A stretch of 32,174 nucleotides of DNA from NCBI GenBank assembly GCA_945865675.1, contig CAMBFO010000017.1, positions 1 through 32,174 on the forward strand. Direction: 5' to 3'. This document shows, one piece after another, positions 8,038-16,218 of this stretch. The DNA comes from Comamonas sp. lk (GTDB taxonomy: Bacteria > Pseudomonadota > Gammaproteobacteria > Burkholderiales > Burkholderiaceae_C). The notes beneath the pieces were generated by a model. That model was not told where the DNA came from. It did no database searches and was given only the letters and a program-made list of their open reading frames with translations. Positions within the stretch are counted from its first letter, which is position 1; the number at the start of each line of letters is the position of its first letter. The position numbers were made by a program, and so were the translations under genes.

Positions 8038-8991
8038 TTAGCGCTCCGTTTGCGGGGACAGGCGCTCTACCAAGCCATTGAGCGCGTCAAGCGAGCCAAA
8101 CTGGATCACCATCTCGCCCATCTCGTCCATGCGGCCATTGCGCTTGACACGTTTTTTGATGCGGATTTCTACCTCAGCGGCCAGTGTGTCAGACAACTCT
8201 TCTTCCAAGCGCTTCAAGTCGCGGGACTTTTCTTTTTTCGGTTTGGCCGAAGTGAGTGTGAATTCCGCGCTGAGTTTTTTGACCAGGCTTTCGGCTTCGC
8301 GTACCGACAGTTTTTTACCAACGATTTGGTTGGCAGCGGATATTTGTGTCGCTTTGTCCAAGGCCAATAAGGCGCGTGCATGGCCCATGTCCACATCGCC
8401 AGCCATCAACATGGCTTGCACCGGCTCAGCCAGTTGCAAGAGGCGCATCAGGTTGCTGGCCGCGCTGCGCGAACGCCCGACCGATTGGGCGGCAGCTTCA
8501 TGCGTGAGGCCGAATTCTTTGATCAAGCGTTGCAGCCCTTGCGCTTCTTCCAGCGGGTTGAGGTCTTCGCGCTGCATGTTCTCAATCAGCGCCATGGCGG
8601 CGGCGGCCTGGTCGGGCACATTGCGCACCAGCACCGGTACCGCGTCCAAACCAGCCAAGCGGGCCGCGCGGAAGCGGCGCTCGCCAGCGATAATTTCATA
8701 CAGCGGCTTGGCGCCACGCGCTGGTTGCAGGGCTTGCGCTTGTTCGCTGCTTAGCTGGCGCACCAAGAGCGGCTGCATGATGCCCTGGGCCTTGATGCTT
8801 TCGGCCAACTCATACAAAGCGCCTTCATCCATATGGGTGCGCGGCTGGTATTGACCGGCTACCAAGTCGTCCAATACCAGGGTCACCGGCAACGCGTTTT
8901 CGTCCGCCGCGCCAGAGGCGCTGTCTTGCACTTTGGGGCCGAGCAAGGCCTCCAGGCCCATGCCCAAGCCTTTGGGTTTTTTAGTCGCCAT
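8038..8991 (-). CDS. parB: Chromosome partitioning protein ParB
   Basis: Protein of 317 residues. It starts MATKKPKGLGMGLEALLG, the usual short basic N-terminus that meets ParA. The CTP-binding ParB domain includes GERRFRAARLAG (near residue 100) and ALIENMQREDLNPLEEAQG; a helix-turn-helix follows at LTHEAAAQSVGRSRSAASN for parS binding, and a C-terminal dimerisation domain ends with QFGSLDALNGLVERL. ParB loads at parS, slides as a CTP-dependent clamp and positions the origin with ParA. An AAAGGA ribosome binding site supports the ATG at 8991, which lies inside the end of the preceding hydrolase gene. parS sites are present at 11050 and 12319. Confidence 0.96.
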   Translation of the reverse strand: MATKKPKGLGMGLEALLGPKVQDSASGAADENALPVTLVLDDLVAGQYQPRTHMDEGALYELAESIKAQGIMQPLLVRQLSSEQAQALQPARGAKPLYEIIAGERRFRAARLAGLDAVPVLVRNVPDQAAAAMALIENMQREDLNPLEEAQGLQRLIKEFGLTHEAAAQSVGRSRSAASNLMRLLQLAEPVQAMLMAGDVDMGHARALLALDKATQISAANQIVGKKLSVREAESLVKKLSAEFTLTSAKPKKEKSRDLKRLEEELSDTLAAEVEIRIKKRVKRNGRMDEMGEMVIQFGSLDALNGLVERLSPQTER

Positions 8992-9538
8992 GCGAATCGT
9001 CCTTTGTTTGCAATAGTTGCGTGAGGCTTGCGTGTCCCTCGGGCCAGTCGCCCAGAGCCGAGTCCGCGTTAATGTGTCCGGCCATGCCGTAATCGATGCA
9101 GCGTGCGCCCCAGGCCTGGGCCATGGCGAAGGCGCGCGCAAAGCTGCAATAGGGGTCGTTGTGGCTGGCAAATAAAACGCTGCTAAATGGCAAGGTCTGC
9201 ATAGTCACCGGCGCCCAGCTGGCCAGCAGCGGCCGCAATGCGTCACGCTCCGCATCGCCCGGCGCCACCAGCAATGCACCGCGCACTTTGGCGGTGTTGC
9301 GCGAATGCGCGGCCCAACTGGCCACCAGCAAACAGCCCAGGCTGTGCGCCACCAGCACGCAAGGTTGGCTGTGGCCAAGCACGGCTTCTTCGAGCTGCGC
9401 CATCCAGTCGCCGCGCAGGGGCCGCATCCAGTCGTGTTGCTGCACCCGCGTGTAGCCATAGCGCGCCTCCCAACGGCTTTGCCAATGGTCGGGCCCCGAG
9501 TTTTGCCAACCGGGCAAGAGCAATACCTGTGCGTGCAT
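8981..9538 (-). CDS. RBBP9/YdeN-type alpha/beta hydrolase
   Basis: Protein of 185 residues of the small serine hydrolase family (DUF1234, RBBP9-like). VLLLPGWQNSGPDHWQSRW is the family's opening signature, VLVAHSLGCLL holds the nucleophile (Ser66), an Asp lies in the SHNDPYC segment and the His in MAGHINADSALGDWPEG. The natural substrate is unknown. It is placed between parA and parB: it begins 6 bp after the parA stop, and its last 11 bp overlap the start of parB, so the three must be translated from one message. Whether it has a role in segregation is unproven; the tight packing suggests at least shared expression. Confidence 0.88.
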   Translation of the reverse strand: MHAQVLLLPGWQNSGPDHWQSRWEARYGYTRVQQHDWMRPLRGDWMAQLEEAVLGHSQPCVLVAHSLGCLLVASWAAHSRNTAKVRGALLVAPGDAERDALRPLLASWAPVTMQTLPFSSVLFASHNDPYCSFARAFAMAQAWGARCIDYGMAGHINADSALGDWPEGHASLTQLLQTKDDSHGD

Positions 9539-9544
9539 CTGCGC

Positions 9545-10333
9545 TTATTGCATGGTGGGGATGCGGCGGATCATTTCCTGCGCAAAGGCCACAAAGGCCT
9601 GCGCGCCTTTGGACGCCGGATCAAAAGCCACGCCGGGCAAGCCGTAGCTGGGAGCTTCGGCCAGGCGGACATTGCGCGGAATCACACTGTCAAACACCTT
9701 GTCGCCAAAGTGCGCCTTAAGCTGGTCGCTCACCTGCTGCTGCAAGGTAATGCGTGGATCGAACATCACCCGCAATAAGCCGATGATTTTTAAATCTTCA
9801 TTCAAATTGGCTTTCACTTGCTTGATGGTGTTGACCAAATCCGTTAAACCCTCCAGCGCGAAATATTCGCACTGCATGGGCACGATCACGCCATGGGCGC
9901 AGCACAGGCCGTTGAGGGTGAGCATGGACAGCGAGGGCGGGCAGTCGATGAGCACAAAGTCATACTGCTCTTTAACCTCTGCCAAAGCGGCTTTGAGGCG
10001 GCGTTCGCGGCGCTCGAGCTCCACCATCTCCACCTCGGCACCCGCCAACTCGCGGTTGGCACCCAAGATGTCGTAGCTGCATGTGGCGGCGATCAGTTTG
10101 TCGCTGCGGGTAATCGCCTCGGCCATGGTGGCTGATTCGAGCAGCACGTCATAGACCGAAAGCTGCAAGGTGCGCTTGTCCACACCCGAGCCCATGGTGG
10201 CGTTGCCCTGCGGGTCCAGGTCCACCATCAGAACGCGCTGGCCTTGCAGCGCCAGACCGGCCGCTAAGTTGACGGTAGTGGTAGTTTTGCCGACGCCACC
10301 TTTTTGGTTGGCAACACAAAATATCTGGGCCAT
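9545..10333 (-). CDS. parA: Chromosome partitioning ATPase ParA (Soj)
   Basis: Protein of 262 residues. [20 protein letters not shown] carries the deviant Walker A motif (KGGVGKT, residues 11-17) with the signature Lys11. MVDLDPQGNATMGSG is the A' motif and VLIDCPPSLSMLTLN the Walker B. This is the short, chromosome-type ParA without an N-terminal HTH. It binds DNA nonspecifically as an ATP dimer and is released by ParB, driving the origin region across the cell. Although the frame is open further upstream, the conserved start is the ATG at 10333. It follows the LysE gene after 58 bp and is 6 bp ahead of the hydrolase gene. Confidence 0.96.
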   Translation of the reverse strand: MAQIFCVANQKGGVGKTTTTVNLAAGLALQGQRVLMVDLDPQGNATMGSGVDKRTLQLSVYDVLLESATMAEAITRSDKLIAATCSYDILGANRELAGAEVEMVELERRERRLKAALAEVKEQYDFVLIDCPPSLSMLTLNGLCCAHGVIVPMQCEYFALEGLTDLVNTIKQVKANLNEDLKIIGLLRVMFDPRITLQQQVSDQLKAHFGDKVFDSVIPRNVRLAEAPSYGLPGVAFDPASKGAQAFVAFAQEMIRRIPTMQ

Positions 10334-10391
10334 GGGCTGTCTCAAAAAAAGTCGTATGAAAAAGGACGAAGCGCTGTAGCAGACTTGGCGG

Positions 10392-11006
10392 CTACTGCGA
10401 AACCACCAATTTGACGCCAAAACCAATCAAAACCAGGCCAGCCAGCTTTTCCAGGGCTTGGCTGATCTTCGGGCTAGCGCGCACGCGTTCGGCAAAGTAG
10501 TAGCTCAGCAGCGTGGCGGCCAGGCCGTATAAAAAAGTGAGCGCGGCAATCGTTGCAGCCATAAATCCGTAGGTCAGCACACCATGCTGCTGCACCGGGT
10601 CTACAAACAAAGGGAAAAACGCCATATAAAACAAAATGGCTTTGGGGTTGAGCAAGGTAATTAAGAACGCCTGGCGCAAAAACTGGCTGGGCCGAATCTC
10701 GATGGGCGACGGCGCACCGGGCTTGGCTAACACCATATAAGCACCCAGCCACGCCAGGTATGCGGCACCCACCCATTGCACCAGATGAAACGCTGTCGGG
10801 TAATTGCTAAGCAAAGCGGCCACACCCGCCACCGCCATCCACATCAAGACCTGGTCACCCAGAATTACTCCGAGGGTCGCCGCCAAACCGCCGCGCCTAC
10901 CACCTTTGCTGGTGGAGAGCACCAGCGCCAAATTGCCCGGCCCGGGAATGAGAAGAAAAATCAGGACGGCAGCGACGAAAGTGCCGTAATCGGTGACGCC
11001 AAGCAT
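10392..11006 (-). CDS. LysE/RhtB family amino-acid exporter
   Basis: Protein of 204 residues with about six hydrophobic spans, the family length. FLLIPGPGNLALVLSTSKGG is the LysE/RhtB signature around the first loop, and FLITLLNPKAILFYMAFFP is the second conserved block. These inner-membrane transporters export amino acids such as homoserine, threonine or leucine; the substrate cannot be told. It sits between rsmG and parA in the same orientation, and is a common companion of this locus in related genomes by my recollection rather than by anything in the sequence. The parS site lies 44 bp ahead of its start. Confidence 0.9.
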   Translation of the reverse strand: MLGVTDYGTFVAAVLIFLLIPGPGNLALVLSTSKGGRRGGLAATLGVILGDQVLMWMAVAGVAALLSNYPTAFHLVQWVGAAYLAWLGAYMVLAKPGAPSPIEIRPSQFLRQAFLITLLNPKAILFYMAFFPLFVDPVQQHGVLTYGFMAATIAALTFLYGLAATLLSYYFAERVRASPKISQALEKLAGLVLIGFGVKLVVSQ

Positions 11007-11049
11007 CGCAAACCTTAAGGAAACAAAGTGGCGAGTTTACGTGACGGCA

Positions 11050-11065
11050 TGTTTCACGTGAAACA
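11050..11065. promoter_or_regulatory. parS site, perfect 16-bp match
   Basis: TGTTTCACGTGAAACA is an exact match to the bacterial parS consensus and a perfect palindrome. It lies in the short gap between the LysE gene and rsmG, about 2 kb from parB. ParB loads here and spreads to form the partition complex. Confidence 0.93.
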
Positions 11066-11107
11066 AGGCCTGCGTATGCGCTCGATGCAGCGCCTGCGTC
11101 GGTCTAC

Positions 11108-11767
11108 TCATACGCTTACGCGGCGCATCCATACCACGCAGCGCTGGGCGTCCAGCCCCGGCACCTGCAAAGGCTCCACGTGGAACGCCTGCACCTGCGG
11201 CGGTAGCGCCTGGATTTCTTCATCCGGGGTCTTGCCCTTCATCGCCATCCAAAAACCGCCGGGCAACAAAGCTTTATCGGACCCGGCCACCAGATCGGGC
11301 AAAGACGAGAAGGCGCGGGCGCTGACCACCTGATACGCAGGGCCCAAACTTTCCACCCGCGCATGCAGGCCGCGCAAGTTGGCAAGGCCCAGACTCAGGG
11401 CCGCTTGTTGGATAAAGCTGGACTTCTTGGCCACCGTGTCTACGCAGTCCACCTGTAATTGCGGCAGGCAGATCGCCAACACCAGGCCGGGCAAACCGGC
11501 GCCCGAGCCCACGTCTAGCAAGCGTATCGGGGCCGGCGTGGCCAGGCTTGCAAGTCGCTCACGCAGCGGTGCAACCACGGCCAGACAGTCCAAAAGATGG
11601 TGGCTAAGCATGGCTTGCAGGTCGCGCACCGCCGTCAGGTTATAGACCTGGTTCCATTTCTGCAGCAGCGCCAGGTAGTCCAGCAAGGCCTGTCGCTGGG
11701 CTGGCTTGAGGTCTAAGGCCAGCGCATCGAGCCCCGCATCCAAGCCCGCCGCCAGGCTGGTGCTCAC
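11108..11767 (-). CDS. rsmG: 16S rRNA (guanine527-N7)-methyltransferase RsmG (GidB)
   Basis: Protein of 219 residues. [20 protein letters not shown] is the RsmG N-terminal signature and [20 protein letters not shown] is the SAM-binding motif [15 protein letters not shown] is the later conserved block. It adds the m7G at 527 of 16S rRNA; loss gives low-level streptomycin resistance in known bacteria. It starts with GTG, and its first bases overlap the mnmG stop as GTGA, so translation is coupled to mnmG. A degenerate parS-like sequence lies inside it at 11173-11186. Confidence 0.96.
   Translation of the reverse strand: MSTSLAAGLDAGLDALALDLKPAQRQALLDYLALLQKWNQVYNLTAVRDLQAMLSHHLLDCLAVVAPLRERLASLATPAPIRLLDVGSGAGLPGLVLAICLPQLQVDCVDTVAKKSSFIQQAALSLGLANLRGLHARVESLGPAYQVVSARAFSSLPDLVAGSDKALLPGGFWMAMKGKTPDEEIQALPPQVQAFHVEPLQVPGLDAQRCVVWMRRVSV
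11173..11186. promoter_or_regulatory. Degenerate parS-like palindrome inside rsmG
   Basis: GCTCCACGTGGAAC matches the alternative parS core GTTCCACGTGGAAC at 13 of 14 bases and lies 120 bp from the perfect site. It also encodes FHVEP in rsmG, so codon choice alone could explain it. ParB binding is uncertain. Confidence 0.35.
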
Positions 11768-13785
11768 TGCGCGGCCTCGGTCGCAGGCTGCGGCGGCTTG
11801 GCGGCAAACTCGCGGAAGTTGCCTTTTTTCAGGTGGATGAGCAAGAGCGAAATCGTCGCCGGGGTAATGCCGGACATGCGCGAGGCCTGGCCAAGCGTCT
11901 CGGGGCGCTGCTTGTTCAGGCGTTGGCGCGCCTCGATGCTGAGAGCCGATACCTGCATATAGTCCAGGGTCTCGGGCAGGCGCAGGTTTTCATAATGCGC
12001 GGCGCGGCCCACGTCTTCTTTTTGCCGGTCAATATAGCCAGCGTACTTGATGGCAATTTCCACCTGCTCGACGACGCTTTGCACAAACCCATCCTGCGCC
12101 AGGGCCACCACCAGTCCATCACCCTGCCCTGCGGCCACCGGCAAATCCGGGTTGGCAAAGCGACCAGCGGCCATAGACATCAGGTCCGCGTAGCCCACCT
12201 CCGGGCGGCGCAAGAGATCGGCCAGGCTGTATTCATGCTCCAGGGCCTTTCCCAAAACACGCTCTGCCTCGGGCGCGGCCAGGTTTTTCGGGCTGACCCA
12301 CAGGCTACGCAGGCGTTCGGTTTCACGTGAAACAGCGTCTTGCTTACGGCTGAAAGCCTCCCAGCGCGCATCGTCCACCAGCCCGAGTTGGCGGCCTACT
12401 GTGGTCAATCGGGCGTCGGCATTGTCTTCGCGCAGCTGCAAACGGAACTCGGCGCGGCTGGTAAACATGCGGTAAGGCTCGGTCACGCCCTTGGTAATCA
12501 GGTCATCCACCAGCACGCCGATATAAGCCTGGTCACGCGCGGGCAGCCAGCTGTCGGCGGTGTAGCTGGTGCGGGCATCGGCTTGCAATGCGGCGTTGAT
12601 GCCGGCGAACAAGCCCTGGGCCGCCGCTTCTTCGTAGCCCGTGGTGCCGTTAATTTGTCCGGCAAAAAACAGGCCACGGATCGCTCGCGTCTCGAAACTG
12701 CTTTTCAGCTGACGCGGGTCAAAGTAGTCGTACTCGATGGCATAGCCGGGTCGCAAAATATGCGCCTTCTCCAGCCCCACCATGCTGCGCACCAAGTCGT
12801 ACTGAATATCAAAAGGCAGGCTGGTAGAGATACCGTTGGGGTAATACTCATGGGTGTCCAGACCCTCGGGCTCCAGAAATATCTGGTGGCTTTCTTTGTC
12901 TGCAAAGCGGTTGACCTTGTCTTCCACACTAGGGCAATAGCGCGGGCCCACACCCTCAATCGTGCCGGTGAACATCGGACTGCGGTCAAAACCGCTGCGA
13001 ATGATCGCATGGGTGCGCGCATTGGTATGCGTAATCCAGCACGGGACTTGCCGCGGGTGCTGCCCTGCCCTGCCCATGAAGCTAAACACTGGCAGTTGCG
13101 CGCCCATGCCGCCAGGCATGCCATCGCCCGGCTGCTCCAGGCAGCGGGAAAAATCAATCGTGCGCCCGTCCAGGCGCGGCGGCGTGCCGGTCTTGAGGCG
13201 GCCTTGCGCCAATTTCAGCTCTTTGAGACGGGCGCTTAAGCGGGCAGCCGGCGGATCCCCGGCGCGGCCAGCACCGTAGTGGTTCATGCCGACGTGGATC
13301 TTGCCGTCCAAAAACGTACCCGCTGTCAGCACCACCGCAGTGGCTCTAAAAACAATTCCTATTTGCGTAACCGCCCCCACCACGCGGTCGCCCTCCACCA
13401 AGAGGTCATCCACCGCTTGTTGGAACAGTAATAAATTAGGCTGGTTTTCGAGCATACGGCGTATCGCCGCTTTGTAAAGTACCCGGTCAGCCTGGGCGCG
13501 CGTGGCGCGTACCGCAGGGCCTTTACTGGAATTAAGAATGCGGAACTGGATACCGCTCTGATCGGTAGCCAAAGCCATCGCGCCACCCAAAGCATCGACC
13601 TCTTTGACCAGATGCCCTTTGCCGATGCCGCCAATGGACGGGTTGCAACTCATCTGCCCCAGTGTCTCGATGTTGTGCGTTAGCAACAGTGTGCTACAGC
13701 CCATGCGTGCTGACGCCAGCGCCGCTTCGGTGCCGGCATGGCCACCGCCGACAACGATCACATCAAAGTGTTGGGGATACAGCAT
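11764..13785 (-). CDS. mnmG: tRNA uridine-5-carboxymethylaminomethyl modification enzyme MnmG (GidA)
   Basis: Protein of 673 residues, a little longer than the 629 of E. coli. [20 protein letters not shown] is the FAD-binding loop; [17 protein letters not shown], a central PCWITHTN and [19 protein letters not shown] are family blocks. With MnmE it installs the cmnm5 group on U34 of several tRNAs. It heads the mnmG-rsmG-(lysE-parA-hydrolase-parB) series, all on the minus strand. A near-perfect parS lies inside it and encodes VSRET. Upstream, ATTTTA on the plus strand at 13815-13820 gives a TAAAAT -10 on its own strand. Confidence 0.97.
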   Translation of the reverse strand: MLYPQHFDVIVVGGGHAGTEAALASARMGCSTLLLTHNIETLGQMSCNPSIGGIGKGHLVKEVDALGGAMALATDQSGIQFRILNSSKGPAVRATRAQADRVLYKAAIRRMLENQPNLLLFQQAVDDLLVEGDRVVGAVTQIGIVFRATAVVLTAGTFLDGKIHVGMNHYGAGRAGDPPAARLSARLKELKLAQGRLKTGTPPRLDGRTIDFSRCLEQPGDGMPGGMGAQLPVFSFMGRAGQHPRQVPCWITHTNARTHAIIRSGFDRSPMFTGTIEGVGPRYCPSVEDKVNRFADKESHQIFLEPEGLDTHEYYPNGISTSLPFDIQYDLVRSMVGLEKAHILRPGYAIEYDYFDPRQLKSSFETRAIRGLFFAGQINGTTGYEEAAAQGLFAGINAALQADARTSYTADSWLPARDQAYIGVLVDDLITKGVTEPYRMFTSRAEFRLQLREDNADARLTTVGRQLGLVDDARWEAFSRKQDAVSRETERLRSLWVSPKNLAAPEAERVLGKALEHEYSLADLLRRPEVGYADLMSMAAGRFANPDLPVAAGQGDGLVVALAQDGFVQSVVEQVEIAIKYAGYIDRQKEDVGRAAHYENLRLPETLDYMQVSALSIEARQRLNKQRPETLGQASRMSGITPATISLLLIHLKKGNFREFAAKPPQPATEAAQ
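12319..12334. promoter_or_regulatory. Second parS site, inside mnmG
   Basis: GGTTTCACGTGAAACA differs from the 16-bp consensus only at the first base; the inner 14 bases (12320-12333) are a perfect palindrome. It lies within the mnmG coding sequence, where it reads as VSRET, 1.27 kb from the perfect site at 11050. Intragenic parS sites are known in many bacteria. Confidence 0.88.
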
Positions 13786-13814
13786 GGCGCGCAGTCCAGA
13801 TCAAAGGGGACTGC

Positions 13815-13843
13815 ATTTTAGGCGCCGCTGTCGCCCACGTGAT
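13815..13843 (-). promoter_or_regulatory. Candidate promoter of mnmG-rsmG
   Basis: On the minus strand TAAAAT (13815-13820) fits a -10 at five of six bases and lies about 30 bases before the mnmG start. At 17 bases upstream, ATCACG (13838-13843) is only a three-of-six -35. Weak but well placed. Confidence 0.3.
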
Positions 13844-13916
13844 GTCGCGGTCATTTCCCTGTGTGTGCAGGCCAGGCCGATGGGTTAGAGTGAAGCGCAC
13901 CTATAGGAGTTTTCGC

Positions 13917-14672
13917 ATGCATATCCCCTCGGTCAAAGACCAGGTCAGCGAGCAAGAATGGCAGTTGCGCGTTGACCTGGCCGCCTGCTACCGCTTAGCC
14001 GCCGCCTATGGCTGGAGTGACCTGATCTTCACCCACATCAGCGCACGCCTGCCCGGAGACGAGCACCATTTTTTGATCAACCCCTACGGCTTGCTGTTTG
14101 AAGAAATTACTGCCAGCAGCCTGATCAAAGTGGACCAGCAGTGCAACAAACTGATGGACTCGCCCTTCCCTGTCAACCCGGCTGGCTTTGTGATCCATAG
14201 CGCGGTGCATGCTGTGCGCGACGATGCTGCTTGCGTGCTGCACACCCACACGCGCGCTGGCGTAGCGGTCAGCGCCCAGGCTTGCGGCGTGCTACCCATC
14301 AGCCAGCAATCGACCTTTGTACTGGCCTCGCTGGGCTACCACAGCTACGAAGGTGTAGCCCTGCGCGACGAGGAAAAACCGCGCTTGCAAGCCGACCTGG
14401 GCCGTGCCAACCACCTCATACTGCGCAACCACGGCCTGCTCACCGTGGGCACCTCCATCCCGGAGGCTTTCTTGCTGATGTACAACTTTGAGTCCACTTG
14501 CCAAATCCAGATCAGCGCGCAAGCCGGCGGCGAACTCACCCAGGTGGACCCGCGCATCATCGACGGCGTTGGGCACGCCATGCGCACCCAAAGCAATGGC
14601 ATCGGCGGCGCCTTCGCCTGGCCAGCCATGCTGCGCAAACTCGACCGTATGGACAGCAGCTTTCGGACCTGA
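13917..14672 (+). CDS. Class II aldolase/adducin family protein
   Basis: Protein of 251 residues. LAACYRLAAAYGWSDLIFTH opens the class II aldolase fold, INPYGLLFEEITASSLIKVD follows, VLHTHTRAGVAVSAQ has the first two zinc-binding histidines, and HLILRNHGLLTVG the third. Family members (fuculose- and ribulose-phosphate aldolase/epimerase, and many of unknown function) cleave or rearrange hydroxy acids or sugar phosphates in the cytosol with zinc. The ribosome binding site AGGAG 7 bases upstream fixes the ATG at 13917. Divergent from mnmG, with 131 bp between; no neighbour suggests a substrate. Confidence 0.87.
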   Translation: MHIPSVKDQVSEQEWQLRVDLAACYRLAAAYGWSDLIFTHISARLPGDEHHFLINPYGLLFEEITASSLIKVDQQCNKLMDSPFPVNPAGFVIHSAVHAVRDDAACVLHTHTRAGVAVSAQACGVLPISQQSTFVLASLGYHSYEGVALRDEEKPRLQADLGRANHLILRNHGLLTVGTSIPEAFLLMYNFESTCQIQISAQAGGELTQVDPRIIDGVGHAMRTQSNGIGGAFAWPAMLRKLDRMDSSFRT

Positions 14673-14693
14673 TGCATGGACCCGGCTTGTTTG

Positions 14694-14739
14694 CCCCCCC
14701 CCCGCTTCCCCCCGCCCCTTCACCCCCGCGAGGGTGAAG
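14694..14739. repeat. Poly-C tract followed by an 8-bp hairpin
   Basis: Ten C residues (14694-14703) are followed by a six-C run (14708-14713) and then CTTCACCC (14718-14725) pairing with GGGTGAAG (14732-14739) across a six-base loop. It resembles the C-rich intergenic repeats seen in many proteobacteria. It lies 45 bp after the aldolase gene and could serve as its 3' end, but no T run follows. The long C tract is prone to slippage, also during sequencing. Confidence 0.5.
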
Positions 14740-14904
14740 AGGAGCTTGAACAGCCAATTTGGTCTTTTTAGCTTGGGATGAGGGTGTTGGTGCGAAGAGT
14801 TGCCATTCGAGTCTGTTGGGATGCAATGGGAAACGATGCAGTCGTAGTAAATAGCTTCGGACATGGCGCGGCAGGCAGCGAGCCAAAGCCCAGTAAGTAA
14901 GTAC

Positions 14905-16107
14905 TTACGCAGAACTCTCTTGGTTAAAAACCAAAGGCTTTTGCCACCAAGCCAAAACCGCCCCCAGCCACAAGGCCAGCGCCGATACCAGAAGGCCGCG
15001 CTCCAGACCGCCTTCGCCATCGGCAATCCAACCCACCATGGTCGGCCCCGCAATCTGCCCGGCCGCAAACACCACCGTGAACGCGCTGATGCCACTAGCC
15101 CACTGGTGTGGGGGCAGGTTATGCCGCACCAGTGCGGTGCTGCAAGCCACGATCGACAAAAACACACCGCCGAACACGATGCCCGAAAACATCAACACCG
15201 TGAAGTTGTCAGACACTGCGGGCAGGAGCGTGGCCATACCCAATAAGCCATTGAGCAAGGCCATGGCGCGTCCGCCGGTCTCGCGGTCCAGTAAACGCGC
15301 CCAAACACGCGAAGATGCCATCACCGACAGACCCAGCACTCCATAAAACACCGAGATGGCTTCCGTGCTATTGCCCTGGGCGCGCAACAAGGCCACGACA
15401 AATGTCATGTAGCCGATATAGCCCACACCGAACATCCCATAAGCGGCCAGGCCAAAGGCCAAAGGGCGCAAAGCCACGCGCGTGCGCGCAGCCTGCTGCC
15501 CCGCGGGACCACCTTGGTCGAGCTGCCTAGTGGGCCAGCGTAATACCAGGCTGCCCAGCAAGCAAACCAAAGCCATGAGCCACCAGGCATAGCGCCAGCC
15601 ATGCGGCTGCGCTACAAAAAACGCCAAAGCCCAAGGCACCAAGACCGCCGACACACTGATGCCCAAACCCGTGCCGCCGTAGTACAGGCCTAACAACCAT
15701 CCGCCGCGCTGCGGGTCTTGGGCGCCCAGGCGCGCCGCCAACAAGCCGCCCGTCACAAACACCGAGGCGCTGGCAATACCGGCCAGCAGACGCTGTAGCA
15801 ACAAGACCGAGGCATCGGTAAAGAAACCACTCAAAGCCATAAACACCGTCGCCGCCAACGCGCCGCGCGACAAAAGCAGCACCGGGTCCCAGCGGCGCAA
15901 AGCCCAGGGCGTGAGCAAGGCGCCAAGCAAATAGCCAGCCGCATTGGCCGTGTTCATAGCGCCTGCCAAGGTGTAGCTCCAGGCCAGATCCTCGCGCATG
16001 GCCGGCAGCAGCAGACCATAAGCAAAACGGGTGATACCCAAAGAAAGCGCAGCCCCTACCGACAAGGCCAGCGCGAGGGCGACTAAGCGCCCTGAGGAAG
16101 CTTGCAC
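14905..16107 (-). CDS. YbfB/YjiJ family MFS transporter
   Basis: Protein of about 400 residues with some twelve hydrophobic spans. LSLGITRFAYGLLLPAMRED near the N-terminus is the family signature, with ANAAGYLLGALLTPWALRR, and GGLLAARLG behind it; FAAGQIAGPTMVGWIADGEG is in the second half. Function in this branch is mostly unknown; it lies in the inner membrane and could export sugars or drugs. An ATG at 16200 is open, but the residues before 16113 look non-coding. GGAG ends five bases before the GTG at 16107, which I take as the start (GTG at 16113 would overlap that site). It ends in a perfect 12-bp palindrome, GTAAGTACTTAC (14897-14908), that includes the stop. Confidence 0.87.
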   Translation of the reverse strand: MQASSGRLVALALALSVGAALSLGITRFAYGLLLPAMREDLAWSYTLAGAMNTANAAGYLLGALLTPWALRRWDPVLLLSRGALAATVFMALSGFFTDASVLLLQRLLAGIASASVFVTGGLLAARLGAQDPQRGGWLLGLYYGGTGLGISVSAVLVPWALAFFVAQPHGWRYAWWLMALVCLLGSLVLRWPTRQLDQGGPAGQQAARTRVALRPLAFGLAAYGMFGVGYIGYMTFVVALLRAQGNSTEAISVFYGVLGLSVMASSRVWARLLDRETGGRAMALLNGLLGMATLLPAVSDNFTVLMFSGIVFGGVFLSIVACSTALVRHNLPPHQWASGISAFTVVFAAGQIAGPTMVGWIADGEGGLERGLLVSALALWLGAVLAWWQKPLVFNQESSA

Positions 16108-16218
16108 ATACACTCCAAATAATTCACAACACGGCCGATTGTGAGGCCTGCATTCAGGCCGCGCTTCGCAAGTAATAGACCGGCGTTGGGATACCATCAA
16201 GACAGGAAAACACAGACC

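Noticed and set aside
12340..13239. Long plus-strand open frame of 299 codons
   Set aside because: It is antisense to mnmG, whose family motifs are certain; long antisense frames are common in GC-rich genes.
13831..13845. CACGTG at 13836 as a third parS
   Set aside because: Only the six central bases match; the flanking arms do not.
14897..14908. GTAAGTACTTAC as an operator of the transporter gene
   Set aside because: It lies at the 3' end of that gene, not in a promoter position.
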